The notes under the pieces: model-generated
What the model saw: only the letters and a program-made list of their open reading frames with translations
What the model was told of the DNA's origin: nothing
Database searches by the model: none
Program-made: the position numbers and the translations under genes
Source: Flammeovirgaceae bacterium UBA2371
GTDB lineage: Bacteria > Bacteroidota > Bacteroidia > Cytophagales > Cyclobacteriaceae
Assembly: GCA_002345965.1 (NCBI GenBank)
Contig: DDTF01000003.1
Span: 5,966 to 69,965 of the forward strand
Reading direction: 5' to 3'
DNA: 64,000 bases
In this document: piece by piece, positions 36,484 through 46,397 of the stretch
Layout: each line of letters begins with the position of its first letter
Position numbering within the stretch: the stretch's first letter is position 1

Positions 36484-38433
36484 CTAGTCTATCTTGGCCT
36501 TGGCAAAGCGGAATACAATGTAAGCCAACAAGGCAAACATAAGTATCGCTATTAAATCCCCTCCTTCAGGAATAACGCTATGCACCGCCTGATGGATCAC
36601 AGCTATTACTGATTGGGGACCTTCACTTGTGGTTACATTGGTACCCAACAACACGGCAACTAAAATACCCGTAAGCGACCCACCCGCAATTAGTCCTGAA
36701 CTAAACAATGCGCCAGAACCCACTTCTGATTCATCCTCTTTTCTTTGGGTAACTTTGTCAGCGATTACCTTTATCATTCCTCCTGCAAATATGGGAGCAG
36801 TTGTAGAAAGTGGAAGATACGCTCCTACTGCAAATGCAAGTGAACTCACCCCACATAACTCTACCACAGCAGAGAGGCCCATACCCGTTATTACAAGCCC
36901 CCAGGGTAAGTTCTGACTTAACAATCCTTTAATCACCGTAGCCATTAAAGTGGCTTGTGGCGCAGGCAATGGATTAGGATGTGCTTCCGTTACAGCCCCG
37001 ATGCCAAGGGTATCATTTAAAAGAAGTAAAGTAAAACCTATTGCCACTGTAGAAACCAATACTCCAATCAATAATCCCAACTGTTGCTTGGCAGGAGTTG
37101 CTCCTACTAAATAACCTGTCTTAAGGTCCTGTGAAGTAGCTCCGGCATTGGCAGCAGCTATACAAACGATTGAACCCACCACCAGGGCTATGGGCTGGTA
37201 GTAGTCTCCTGTCCATCCTATTCCAATAAAAATTAAACTGGTGGCCATCAGCGTGGCAATGGTCATTCCGGATACGGGACTGGATGAAGATCCTATTAGC
37301 CCCACGATCCGTGACGCTACTGTCACAAAGAAAAATCCAAAGACCACAATCATGATCGCTGACAAAAAGTTAGTGGGAATGTTGGGCAGCACCGACATAA
37401 GGAGGACAAGGCCAACAGAACCAATGACTACATAGATCAATGGAAAGTCTTTTTCAGTTCTTAGTTTTTCAGTAGGTTCATTAGCCTCCTTTGTTCGCAG
37501 GTCTTTAAAGGAATCCCTAAATGCACTTGCTATCGTTGGCAGCGTTTTGATCAGTGTGATAATTCCACCAAAAGTAACAGCACCAGCTCCAATGTAACGG
37601 ATGTATTTGCTCCATATCTGGCTAGGCGACATCTCTGAAATCAGCATGCTAGTTTCCGGAGCCATAGGTACCGTAAGCTGATCTCCAATTAAGGTTATCA
37701 ATGGAATCAATACCAACCAGGATAACACACCACCTGCCACCATTATACCTGAAATGCGCGGTCCGATGATATATCCAACCCCTAATAATTCCGGAGTAAT
37801 CTCTGCATTGATGGTACCATTGGGTAAAGCCGATTTCCTGCCAAATACATATTGAGGTACGTCTTTCCACAGGCCAGCAATGGACATAAGACCTTTGTAT
37901 AAAAAGGCAATACCCAATCCGAGAAATACATTTCTGGCCAACTTCCCTCCTTTTTCTCCGGCCATCAACACATCCGCACATGCAGTTCCTTCGGGGTAAG
38001 GCAGGTTGTCATGCTCTTTTACAATCAAGGACCTTCTAAGCGGTACCATAAAAAGTACTCCCAAGACGCCACCTACCAGTGCCAGAACAAATATTTGAAA
38101 GTATTTAAAGTAGGCTTCTCCACCCGATAAAAACAGCAAAGCAGGTACAGTAAATACAACTCCCGCAGCTACTGATTCTCCCGCTGAACCTATGGTCTGA
38201 ACAATGTTATTTTCAAGTATAGTAGCATTGCCTAACTTTTTAAAAATAGATATGGCCAATACTGCAATGGGGATTGAGGCACTGACTGTAAGCCCTACTT
38301 TGAGCCCAAGGTATACAGTTGCCGCACCAAAGATAATCCCAAAGATGGAACCCAGAATGACAGCCTTTAAGGTAAACTCCGGAATAAAATCCTGAGCAGA
38401 AACGTAGGGTTTGAAGGACTTATTTTTTTCCAT
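36484..38433 (-). CDS. OPT-family oligopeptide transporter
   Basis: A 649-residue membrane protein with about 14-16 helices. The N-terminus (AVILGSIFGIIFGAATVYLGLKVGLTVSASIPIAVLAI) is the characteristic opening of bacterial OPT transporters, and VPLRRSLIVKEHDNLPYPEGTACADVL is the conserved NLPYP-EG motif region. The family imports oligopeptides or metal chelates by proton symport. It is divergent from a solute symporter with a 92-bp gap that must hold both promoters. Confidence 0.9.
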   Translation of the reverse strand: MEKNKSFKPYVSAQDFIPEFTLKAVILGSIFGIIFGAATVYLGLKVGLTVSASIPIAVLAISIFKKLGNATILENNIVQTIGSAGESVAAGVVFTVPALLFLSGGEAYFKYFQIFVLALVGGVLGVLFMVPLRRSLIVKEHDNLPYPEGTACADVLMAGEKGGKLARNVFLGLGIAFLYKGLMSIAGLWKDVPQYVFGRKSALPNGTINAEITPELLGVGYIIGPRISGIMVAGGVLSWLVLIPLITLIGDQLTVPMAPETSMLISEMSPSQIWSKYIRYIGAGAVTFGGIITLIKTLPTIASAFRDSFKDLRTKEANEPTEKLRTEKDFPLIYVVIGSVGLVLLMSVLPNIPTNFLSAIMIVVFGFFFVTVASRIVGLIGSSSSPVSGMTIATLMATSLIFIGIGWTGDYYQPIALVVGSIVCIAAANAGATSQDLKTGYLVGATPAKQQLGLLIGVLVSTVAIGFTLLLLNDTLGIGAVTEAHPNPLPAPQATLMATVIKGLLSQNLPWGLVITGMGLSAVVELCGVSSLAFAVGAYLPLSTTAPIFAGGMIKVIADKVTQRKEDESEVGSGALFSSGLIAGGSLTGILVAVLLGTNVTTSEGPQSVIAVIHQAVHSVIPEGGDLIAILMFALLAYIVFRFAKAKID

Positions 38434-38525
38434 AGCATTAATTCATTATGTCATGCAAGGTTGAGTACAGAGATGATCAGTAAACAATTTTTGTTACTTT
38501 TAACAGTTCGCCCTAATACAATTAT

Positions 38526-39998
38526 ATGATTTATTCTTTAGTTACCATCATCTATCTGCTCCTTTTGATCGGTGTAATCGTATACAAAAGTAAATTGGTA
38601 AAGAATGAAGAAGACTTTGTGGTGGCAGGAAGAGGAGTTCCTGTATACCTGTTGGTAGGAACACTCGTCTGCACATGGATTGGATCAGGTAGCTTGTTTG
38701 GTACTGCTGGATTGAGTTTTAGGTCAGGTTTTGGAGAACTCTGGTTTTCGTTTGGCGCCTGGATTGGTATTGTTGTCATTTATTTTATTGCTGCAAGGGT
38801 AAGAAAAATCTCCAGATTTACACTCACCGATTTATTAGAGCAACGGTATAACCATACCGCCAAAATGCTGGGTACCATAACGATTATTGTAGCTTACCTG
38901 GTGATAGCAGGATATCAGTTCAAGGGGGGTGGTCGATTCATTTCCATCTTATCCAATGGCTCCATTGATGTTCAAACCGGGGCGCTTATTTCTTGTATAG
39001 TAATAATCACCTTCACCGCGCTGGCGGGAATGGTGTCTATCATTTCAATAGATATCTTCAACGGAGTACTCATGATCCTTGCCTTGTTCATGGCATTGCC
39101 CTTGGCCATTTCATCACATGGGGGAATATCCGAAGTCATTGCCACCATCAATGCAACAAGTCCCCAATACCTCTCATTAATGGAAGGTCGGGATCCGTGG
39201 TGGGTCATTGGCATTATCCTGCCTACCTTTCTTTTGCTGGTTAGTGAAAGTAGTATCTATCAAAAGTTTTCCTCGGCCAAAGATGCTGCCTCAGCCAAAA
39301 AGGCGGTCATCGGAATGCTTATTGGCGTGGTAGCCATAGAGTTTGTGATTTGCACTATTGCCGTGGTGGGTTACGCCATCTATTCCAGCGATCCACGCTT
39401 TTTTATGCCTGATGGATCCATCAATCAGGGCATGGCCGAAGAAGTAATACTAAGAATTGGTTATGAACAGGTACCCGCCTATGCCGGAGCCATGTTATTT
39501 GCCGCGGGAGTGGCCATTATCCTCTCCACAGGCAACACCTTCCTGATGGTGACATCCACTAACCTCACTCAGGATATTTTGAAGCCCTACTTTTTTAAGT
39601 CGACCAAGGATTCCAAGAAACTAATCAGGATTCAACAGATCAGCATCATTATTTTGGGATTTCTGGCACTCGCAATGGTTACACAGTTTGAAACGGTGCT
39701 TGAAATGGCCTTCATTTCTTATACCATGATTGGAGCATCTCTTGCCCCCGTTCTCATGGCCAGTTTTTTCTGGAAACGTGTAACGGCAGCCGGTGGTGTA
39801 AGCTCCATTTTGGGGGGAATGTTGGTGCCTGTTATCAATAAAATCATGGAAGTATTGGGGTGGTCCATAGGTATATTCCCAGTTCATACAGACTATATTG
39901 CAATTCCCTCCTTAATTGCATCGCTTACTTTACTTATTGGAGTGAGTCTTTTAACGACAAAACCCGATGAAGAAAAATGGAAGCCTTTCTTTGACTAA
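38526..39998 (+). CDS. Sodium:solute symporter (SSS family)
   Basis: A 490-residue protein with about 13 membrane helices. The family signature is in the first segments (FVVAGRGVPVYLLVGTLVCTWIGSGSLFGTAGLSF) and in ALAGMVSIISIDIFNGVLMI. The typical LeuT-fold symporter uses the Na+ gradient to import a small organic solute. The substrate (sugar, carboxylate, amino acid or proline) cannot be fixed from sequence. It is followed by 183 bp of non-coding sequence before pckA. Confidence 0.9.
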   Translation: MIYSLVTIIYLLLLIGVIVYKSKLVKNEEDFVVAGRGVPVYLLVGTLVCTWIGSGSLFGTAGLSFRSGFGELWFSFGAWIGIVVIYFIAARVRKISRFTLTDLLEQRYNHTAKMLGTITIIVAYLVIAGYQFKGGGRFISILSNGSIDVQTGALISCIVIITFTALAGMVSIISIDIFNGVLMILALFMALPLAISSHGGISEVIATINATSPQYLSLMEGRDPWWVIGIILPTFLLLVSESSIYQKFSSAKDAASAKKAVIGMLIGVVAIEFVICTIAVVGYAIYSSDPRFFMPDGSINQGMAEEVILRIGYEQVPAYAGAMLFAAGVAIILSTGNTFLMVTSTNLTQDILKPYFFKSTKDSKKLIRIQQISIIILGFLALAMVTQFETVLEMAFISYTMIGASLAPVLMASFFWKRVTAAGGVSSILGGMLVPVINKIMEVLGWSIGIFPVHTDYIAIPSLIASLTLLIGVSLLTTKPDEEKWKPFFD

Positions 39999-40150
39999 TT
40001 CTTTATTTATTGGCTTTAAACGAATTGTTTAACAATTGGTACAAAAAGTATCTAACTATGTGGACACACGCTAACGATAAAAGCAACCTTTAGACGCTTA
40101 AATTGAACCATTTCTGCCCCCCTTGTAGATAGTGGAATTGAATATTTTGC

Positions 40151-40158
40151 TAACTTTG
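40151..40158 (+). promoter_or_regulatory. Candidate -7 promoter element of pckA
   Basis: TAACTTTG matches TAnnTTTG exactly and lies 23 bases before the pckA start. A TTG at 40123 is the best -33 candidate, but the spacing is long (25 bases). Confidence 0.45.
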
Positions 40159-40181
40159 CGGCCTCATCAATTAACCTAGAA

Positions 40182-41795
40182 ATGCAAGAAATTGGAGTAA
40201 AACCAGCAAATGCCTCAGTAAAAGATTTAGGGATTCAGGATGGAAAAGCACACTGGAACTTACCTCCAGCAGCGCTTGCGAAAATTGCAGTAGCACTTGG
40301 CCAGGCTACCGTTAGCAGTACAGGAGCCATTGCCATTGATACCGGAGAGTTTACCGGAAGATCACCAAAAGACAAATTCACAGTTAAAGACGAACTCACT
40401 AAAGATTCAGTTTGGTGGAACAATTTTAATATACCGTTTTCACCAGAGCACTTTGAAAAACTTCATAAGAAAGTAGTCAACTACTTCAATGGAAAAGAAT
40501 TCTACGTTCGCGATGTTTACGCTTGCGCAGATCCAAGATACAGAATGAACATCAGGGTGGTTACAGAATTACCTTCTTCCAACCTTTTTGCCAGCAACAT
40601 GTTCCTTCGTCCTACAGCGGATGAATTGACATCATTCGAACCGGAATGGACACTACTGTGCGCCCCGGGCTTTAAAGCCAAGCCAGATGAGGACCATACC
40701 CGTCAGCATAATTTCTCCATTATTGATTTTACAAGAAAAGTAATACTGGTTGGCGGCAGCGCTTACACAGGAGAAATAAAGAAAGGTGTTTTTACCGCAT
40801 TGAACTTTATATTACCTCATCAAAAGAATGTGCTTTCCATGCACTGCTCTGCCAACATTGGCAATGATGGTGACACCGCCATTTTCTTTGGACTCTCTGG
40901 AACAGGTAAAACTACGCTTTCCGCTGATCCGAACAGAAAACTAATTGGTGATGACGAGCACGGTTGGACGCCTGACAATGTTATCTTCAATTTTGAAGGT
41001 GGATGTTACGCCAAAGCCATCGACCTTTCTGCAGAAAAAGAACCTGATATCTTTGGTGCCATCAAAGAAGGCGCCCTTCTGGAAAACATATCTTACAAAG
41101 CAGGAACCAATGAGGTTAACTTTGCGGATGGTTCCAAAACTGAAAACACAAGGGTAAGCTACCCAATAGACCACATCAGCAATATTGCCGTACCCTCTAT
41201 TGGGAAAAACCCTAAGAATATTTTCTTTCTTACTTGTGATGCGTATGGCGTATTGCCTCCAATTTCCAAGTTAACACCCGGACAAGCTGCCTTCCACTTT
41301 ATCTCAGGCTATACTGCAAAAGTGGCTGGAACGGAAGCTGGTATCACTGAGCCTACTACCACTTTCTCCACTTGCTTTGGAGCTCCCTTTATGCCTTTGC
41401 ATTCAACTCGATATGCAGAAATGCTAAGCAAGAATATGCAGGAAGCCAATGTGAATGTGTGGTTGGTGAATACAGGATGGTCTGGTGGGGCCTATGGTGT
41501 TGGAAGCAGGATGAGTTTGAAGTACACCCGCGCGTTGATTACCGCAGCTCTTAACGAAGAACTGAAAGACGTGAAGTACGAAAACCACGACATCTTTGGT
41601 GTAGCCGTACCAACATCTTGCCCTGGCGTACCTTCAGAAATCCTAAGCCCTAGAAATACCTGGAAAGACAAAGAAGCGTACGATCAAAAAGCAAATCAAT
41701 TGGCTGCCGCTTTTAATAAAAACTTCGAGAAGTTTGCGGAGTTTGCCAATAAGGAAATCCTGGCCGGAGCTCCTCAGGTAAAAGAAAACGTATAA
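40182..41795 (+). CDS. pckA: Phosphoenolpyruvate carboxykinase (ATP)
   Basis: A 537-residue enzyme with the ATP-type PEPCK motifs: the kinase-1a loop FFGLSGTGKTTLS (Walker A), the metal-binding kinase-2 segment IGDDEHGW, the PEPCK-specific MHCSANIGNDGDTAIFFG region, and RSPKDKF near the N-terminus. It converts oxaloacetate to PEP, the first committed step of gluconeogenesis. This fits well with the glycerol genes nearby. Monocistronic, with a convergent cytochrome gene. Confidence 0.96.
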   Translation: MQEIGVKPANASVKDLGIQDGKAHWNLPPAALAKIAVALGQATVSSTGAIAIDTGEFTGRSPKDKFTVKDELTKDSVWWNNFNIPFSPEHFEKLHKKVVNYFNGKEFYVRDVYACADPRYRMNIRVVTELPSSNLFASNMFLRPTADELTSFEPEWTLLCAPGFKAKPDEDHTRQHNFSIIDFTRKVILVGGSAYTGEIKKGVFTALNFILPHQKNVLSMHCSANIGNDGDTAIFFGLSGTGKTTLSADPNRKLIGDDEHGWTPDNVIFNFEGGCYAKAIDLSAEKEPDIFGAIKEGALLENISYKAGTNEVNFADGSKTENTRVSYPIDHISNIAVPSIGKNPKNIFFLTCDAYGVLPPISKLTPGQAAFHFISGYTAKVAGTEAGITEPTTTFSTCFGAPFMPLHSTRYAEMLSKNMQEANVNVWLVNTGWSGGAYGVGSRMSLKYTRALITAALNEELKDVKYENHDIFGVAVPTSCPGVPSEILSPRNTWKDKEAYDQKANQLAAAFNKNFEKFAEFANKEILAGAPQVKENV

Positions 41796-41807
41796 AATAC
41801 TGGATAA

Positions 41808-41838
41808 AGCGAGAAGGTTACTCCGGTTCCTTCTCGCC
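41808..41838. terminator. Strong hairpin at the convergent end of pckA and the cytochrome c gene
   Basis: GCGAGAAGG (41809-41817) pairs with CCTTCTCGC (41829-41837), with additional flanking TGGAT/ATCCA complementarity. It covers the cytochrome stop at 41818. There is no T tract, so it is better seen as an mRNA 3'-end structure than as a classical terminator. Confidence 0.5.
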
Positions 41839-42225
41839 ATCCAATGACAATACATACCGCGCCATCTTCTCAGCATCAGACTGAGAAAGTCCTGAATGAG
41901 GAGTCATGGGCACCTGTCCCCACACACCTGATCCGCCTTTTATAATTCGTTCTGCCAGTAATTTGATGTTTTCGTCAGTGAATGCATATTTTTTGGCCAC
42001 TTCCATATGGGCAGGTCCTACAATTTGATTCGTAGCATGATGGCAGGTATTGCAATCATTCTTTTTAACAAGCGCTGCACCTTGCGCAACCAAATCTTCT
42101 GATACCTTCACTCCTTCTGAAATAGCTTGCGGCTCTCCGTATTCTTCTTTGTTCTGCTCTGGCTTCGAACCACACGCCCCTACCAAAGTAACTGTTATTA
42201 AAAATAGGATTGTTCTTCCTTTCAT
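41818..42225 (-). CDS. Lipoprotein cytochrome c
   Basis: A 135-residue protein: lipoprotein signal MKGRTILFLITVTLVGAC (Cys18), a short charged linker, and one class I cytochrome c domain with haem motif C58-N-T-C61-H62. A distal Met is likely in VPMTPHSG, in the usual GVWGQVPM context. It is probably anchored to the outer face of a membrane and carries electrons. It is downstream of the glycerol operon on the same strand (81-bp gap with its own weak -7 element TAATTTTC at 42245-42252), so co-transcription is uncertain. Confidence 0.88.
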   Translation of the reverse strand: MKGRTILFLITVTLVGACGSKPEQNKEEYGEPQAISEGVKVSEDLVAQGAALVKKNDCNTCHHATNQIVGPAHMEVAKKYAFTDENIKLLAERIIKGGSGVWGQVPMTPHSGLSQSDAEKMARYVLSLDGEKEPE

Positions 42226-42263
42226 GTGTTTATGGATTAGACCTGAAAATTAACAAAATTTAT

Positions 42264-42278
42264 GCTGTTAAAAACAGC
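42264..42278 (-). terminator. Weak terminator candidate of the glycerol operon
   Basis: A perfect 6-bp stem GCTGTT/AACAGC with a three-base loop, 28 bases after the ROK kinase stop. The downstream minus-strand sequence is AT-rich but not a pure T run. Confidence 0.35.
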
Positions 42279-42305
42279 CTATAGGATCAATGGTTTTCTT
42301 GTTGA

Positions 42306-43232
42306 TCAAACAGAAAGAAAGGCAGCACCGAATACCCCTGCACTGTCCCCCAGGTATGGCCTGATCACCTTGGTATTCAAATGATCATTGAAAACGTATT
42401 GCTTCATTGATTTAAAGCCTTCAGCATAGATGGCCTCTATGTTGCCCACACCACCACCTACGACTACAATATCCGGGTCTATTATGTTGATGACAACACT
42501 CATGGCCTTTCCAAAAAAATGGGTTAGTCTTTCAATGGTTCGGGTGGCTGCCTCATCGGTTCCGCTCAAGTGCAACTTGTTGATTTCTGATAAAGGTTTT
42601 TTGATGTTGGTGACTGAATAATAGTACTTTTCCAATGCAGGCCCCGACAATATGGTTTCTACACAGCCTGTTTTACCACAATAACATCGTCCCCCAGATT
42701 CATCCAAAAAATTATGACCCCACTCCCCTCCTATACCATGTAATCCGTTCAATAGTTTACCATTCACCACTACTCCTCCGCCCACACCCGTACCAATTAT
42801 GGCACCAAATACTACCCTTGCATAGCCGTACTTTTCCTTTACCGCACCTAACTGAGCTTCCGCAAGCGCAAAACAGTTGGCATCATTGGCAAGAATAAAA
42901 TTTAGCCCTAATTGTTTTTCCAAATCCTGTTTCAAGGGCATGCCATTCAATGCCGTAGAATTACAATTCTTCATGCGTGAAGTATCGGGATCCAGGATGC
43001 CCGGGGTTCCCATGCCGATGAGTGAAGGTCGAAAACCGATGTCTTTCACCATGTCATCAATCAATTTTCCGATCTGATCTAATGTATGCTGATATCCCTT
43101 TTCGCTCTCCGTGGGCAGTCTTTTTCTCAACAAAACATGAGGGTTTTGGGCCGATTGCAGCACCACGCATTCAATTTTAGTGCCTCCCAAATCTATTCCC
43201 CACAAATGTTCATCGTGTTTCTTCATGATCAT
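42306..43232 (-). CDS. ROK-family sugar kinase
   Basis: A 308-residue kinase. ATP-binding signature DLGGTKIECVVL at the N-terminus, the ROK glycine motif IGTGVGGGVVVNGKL, the catalytic-region His in GEWGHNFLDE, and the zinc-binding cluster C-x-C-G-x2-G-C-x-E (RCYCGKTGCVE). The fold matches glucokinase/fructokinase-type ROK enzymes; no HTH is present, so it is a kinase and not a repressor. The start ATG overlaps the glpD stop (ATGA), so it is translationally coupled to glpD. A ROK kinase as the last gene of a glp operon is unusual. The sugar is unknown. Confidence 0.85.
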   Translation of the reverse strand: MIMKKHDEHLWGIDLGGTKIECVVLQSAQNPHVLLRKRLPTESEKGYQHTLDQIGKLIDDMVKDIGFRPSLIGMGTPGILDPDTSRMKNCNSTALNGMPLKQDLEKQLGLNFILANDANCFALAEAQLGAVKEKYGYARVVFGAIIGTGVGGGVVVNGKLLNGLHGIGGEWGHNFLDESGGRCYCGKTGCVETILSGPALEKYYYSVTNIKKPLSEINKLHLSGTDEAATRTIERLTHFFGKAMSVVINIIDPDIVVVGGGVGNIEAIYAEGFKSMKQYVFNDHLNTKVIRPYLGDSAGVFGAAFLSV

Positions 43233-44875
43233 GCACTTAAAAAATTACGCGCATCAGCAATAGCTCGCTCCAAACTTTGTGCGTCCTCCCTTCTCGTAAC
43301 TTCATCCCAGTTCAGCAGAAAAGACAACTCTCGATTAATTGCATCTTTGTACTGCATTACACTTTCCATATAAAAATACAACCTCCCTGTTCTGCGCATA
43401 AAAAAATCGATGGATGTAAATGTCATCTCCTTTTCCACACAATAATGCAATTCACACTTGATCAGATTCAAGTTTACCTCCTCTTCTTTCCGCTCGGCCA
43501 TCTTCTTTAAAATTTTTTCGGTTTGTTTACCATAATTCTCTACCAGGTAATGAGCTACTTCTGGCTCCAGTCCCATAGGAATAATCCGCTTCTTAAGAAG
43601 GGCAGTATATCTTCTCACTTTTCGGGTATTGGTTAATTGCCCATCGGCCAACCGGATCTTATGGGTATAACACCTGGTGGTCTCTCTTCTGCGTGGATTG
43701 TTTTCAATCACCATATCCACTACTCGTTCCGCCATCTTGCGATAGCCGGTGAGCTTACCTCCTGCAATGGAATACAATCCGCTGGGTGACAAGAATATTT
43801 CATCTTTCCGCGAAAGCTCGGAAGCAGACTTTCCTTCTTCATGGATAAGCGGGCGCAGGCCTGCCCAACTTGATTCGATGTCTTCCAACCTCAAATTGAC
43901 ATTTGGGAAATTTTCATTGACTCCGTTGATGAGGTATAAGGCATCTTCTGTTGTTGTGATTACCCTATCAATACTTTCCTGATAATTGGTATCGGTGGTA
44001 CCAATGTAAGTGGTTCTTCCTCTGGGGATAGCAAAAATCATTCTTGCATCAGAGATGTCGAAGTAGATGGATTGTTTTACGGGAAACTTTTCATGGGCAA
44101 CCACAATGTGGACACCCTTGGTAAGATGCAGCCGCTTGCCCGTTCGCGATTTGTCCATTACACGCAACTCATCCACCCATGGTCCGGTTGCGTTTACCAC
44201 CACTCTTGCTTGTACCTTAAACTGGTCTTTGGAAATCTGATCTACCACCTGAATACCCTCGACCTTGCCCTTGTCAGAGTAGTGGAGTTGTGTTACCTGA
44301 CAATAATTAACAACCACTGCACCGTATTTGTTGGCTTTCTTTGCTACCTCAATGGTTAACCTTGCATCGTCTGTCCGGTACTCGGCATAAAGCGCACCTC
44401 CTTTTACATCATCCTTTTTTAGCAATGGTTCTTTTCCCAAGGTTTGCCTCCGGGTAAGCATCAGTCTTCTGTCTTTGCCAGTAACACCGGCCAACCAATC
44501 GTAAAGTTTGAGACCAAAAGAGGTAAGCAAACTACCAAATCCGCGCTTTTCTCTCAGGGGTAGCAACATCTTCTCCGGCAACACAAGGTGGGGTGCCATC
44601 TTATGCACTACTGCGCGTTCACTGCCCACTTCCTTTACCAGTGCAAACTCAAATTGTTTGAGGTAACGCAATCCGCCATGAATCAATTTGGTAGACTTAC
44701 TGCTGGTACCTGAAGCAAAGTCATTTTTTTCTACCAAAGCGGTAGACAGCCCCCGGGATGCTGCATCCAAAGCGATACCAACGCCAGTAATCCCTCCGCC
44801 AATGATCACCAGATCAAACTCCCTGGATTGCAGGGCCTTGACAAATTGTGGGCGATTGGTACTGGAAAAATTCAT
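43229..44875 (-). CDS. glpD: Aerobic glycerol-3-phosphate dehydrogenase
   Basis: A 548-residue FAD-dependent oxidase/dehydrogenase. The dinucleotide fold VIIGGGITGVGIALDAASRGLS is at residues ~21-42, followed by NDFASGTSSKSTKLIHGGLRYLKQ, the FAD/GlpD signature, and IPRGRTTYIGTTDTNYQ. The C-terminal domain with DEVTRREDAQSLERA is typical. It oxidises glycerol-3-phosphate to dihydroxyacetone phosphate and passes electrons to quinone at the inner membrane. Third gene of the operon glpF-glpK-glpD-ROK. Confidence 0.94.
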   Translation of the reverse strand: MNFSSTNRPQFVKALQSREFDLVIIGGGITGVGIALDAASRGLSTALVEKNDFASGTSSKSTKLIHGGLRYLKQFEFALVKEVGSERAVVHKMAPHLVLPEKMLLPLREKRGFGSLLTSFGLKLYDWLAGVTGKDRRLMLTRRQTLGKEPLLKKDDVKGGALYAEYRTDDARLTIEVAKKANKYGAVVVNYCQVTQLHYSDKGKVEGIQVVDQISKDQFKVQARVVVNATGPWVDELRVMDKSRTGKRLHLTKGVHIVVAHEKFPVKQSIYFDISDARMIFAIPRGRTTYIGTTDTNYQESIDRVITTTEDALYLINGVNENFPNVNLRLEDIESSWAGLRPLIHEEGKSASELSRKDEIFLSPSGLYSIAGGKLTGYRKMAERVVDMVIENNPRRRETTRCYTHKIRLADGQLTNTRKVRRYTALLKKRIIPMGLEPEVAHYLVENYGKQTEKILKKMAERKEEEVNLNLIKCELHYCVEKEMTFTSIDFFMRRTGRLYFYMESVMQYKDAINRELSFLLNWDEVTRREDAQSLERAIADARNFLSA

Positions 44876-44901
44876 TGCATTGGTTTCATGGCACGTTTTA
44901 C

Positions 44902-46386
44902 TTACTCCTCAATCCAATTCATCGATCTCTTTACTGCCTTCTTCCAGCCTTTGTACAGCGTGGTTCTTTTTTGCTCATCCATGGCGGGTGTAAACTTTTT
45001 GTCAATCACCCTGTTTTTTGTAATCGTCTCTTTCTTCCACAAGCCTACGTGTATACCAGCCAGATAGGCCGCACCCAGCGCAGTAGATTCGATCACTTCG
45101 GGTCGTTCAACTTCAGTATTGAGGATATCGGCTTGAAATTGCATGAGGATGTTATTTGCACAAGCACCACCATCTACTTTCAAACTTTTCAACTTCACCC
45201 CCGCATCTTCCTCCATGGCATTCAATATGTCTTTAGTCTGATAGGCGAGCGATTCCAGCGTGGCCTTGATGATGTGATCTTTGCCTGTGTCCCTCGTTAA
45301 GCCGAAGATGGCTCCACGTGCATACATGTCCCAATAAGGAGCACCCAATCCAACGAAGGCCGGCACTACGTACACTTCATTAGAGCCCAGTGCCTTGGCA
45401 GCAAAATACTCAGAGTCTTTGGATTGATCGATAATGTGCAGACTGTCCCTGAGCCATTGCACAGCGGCACCTGCGATAAACACACTTCCCTCCAACGCAT
45501 ATTCCACTTTACCATCCAAACCCCATGCAATGGTAGTAATCAATCCATTTTTGGATAGCTGAATGTTGCTTCCTGTATTCATGAGCATAAAGCAACCTGT
45601 GCCATATGTGTTTTTGGCCATGCCTGGAACAAAACAAGCTTGTCCGAAAAGGGCTGCCTGCTGGTCTCCGGCCACACCAGCTATAGGTATGGTTACACCA
45701 TCAATTACATAGTCGCCAAAATGAGAAGAAGATGCATTTACTTGGGGCAGCATCGAAGCGGGCACTTCCAGTTCCTTCAAGAGTTGCTCATCCCATTGCA
45801 AATTCCTGATGTTGTACAGAAGGGTACGAGATGCATTGCTGTAATCTGTAACATGCGATTGCCCCTCAGTCATGTTCCATATCAACCAGGTATCAATGGT
45901 GCCAAAAAGCAAATCCCCTCTCCTGGCTTTTTCCTGAGCTCCTTTAACATTATTCAGTATCCAATTGATCTTTGTTCCCGAAAAATAGGAATCAATTACC
46001 AACCCGGTATTTTCCCTCACATAATCTTCCAACCCACGCTTCTTAAGTACTTCACACAAAGGAGCCGTGCGTTTATCTTGCCATACAATGGCATTGTAAA
46101 TGGGCTCGCCTGTATGCTTGTCCCATACCACGGTAGTCTCACGCTGATTGGTGATGCCAATGGCCATCACCGATTTGGGACTGATTTTATTGTCGGCCAT
46201 GAGCTGCTGCAACATCCCCAACTGGGTAGACAATATTTCTTTGGGGTCATGCTCTACCCATCCCGGCTTAGGGAATATCTGATCGAACTCTTGTTGTGCC
46301 ACTGCCTGAATGGCTCCCTTCTCATCCAACAGTACAGCCCTGGAGCTGGTTGTTCCCTGATCAAGCGCAATGATGTATTTGCTCAT
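44902..46386 (-). CDS. glpK: Glycerol kinase
   Basis: A 494-residue FGGY kinase with start MSKYIIALDQGTTSSRAVLLD. The conserved substrate-binding INWILNNVKGAQ region, LLFGTIDTWLIWNMT, and the FGGY signatures (GYLA-like DGGACANN and GLGAPYWDMYARG) are all present. It phosphorylates glycerol to glycerol-3-phosphate, trapping it in the cell. 11-bp gap to glpF upstream and 26 bp to glpD downstream. Confidence 0.96.
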   Translation of the reverse strand: MSKYIIALDQGTTSSRAVLLDEKGAIQAVAQQEFDQIFPKPGWVEHDPKEILSTQLGMLQQLMADNKISPKSVMAIGITNQRETTVVWDKHTGEPIYNAIVWQDKRTAPLCEVLKKRGLEDYVRENTGLVIDSYFSGTKINWILNNVKGAQEKARRGDLLFGTIDTWLIWNMTEGQSHVTDYSNASRTLLYNIRNLQWDEQLLKELEVPASMLPQVNASSSHFGDYVIDGVTIPIAGVAGDQQAALFGQACFVPGMAKNTYGTGCFMLMNTGSNIQLSKNGLITTIAWGLDGKVEYALEGSVFIAGAAVQWLRDSLHIIDQSKDSEYFAAKALGSNEVYVVPAFVGLGAPYWDMYARGAIFGLTRDTGKDHIIKATLESLAYQTKDILNAMEEDAGVKLKSLKVDGGACANNILMQFQADILNTEVERPEVIESTALGAAYLAGIHVGLWKKETITKNRVIDKKFTPAMDEQKRTTLYKGWKKAVKRSMNWIEE

Positions 46387-46397
46387 AAGTTATTCGT

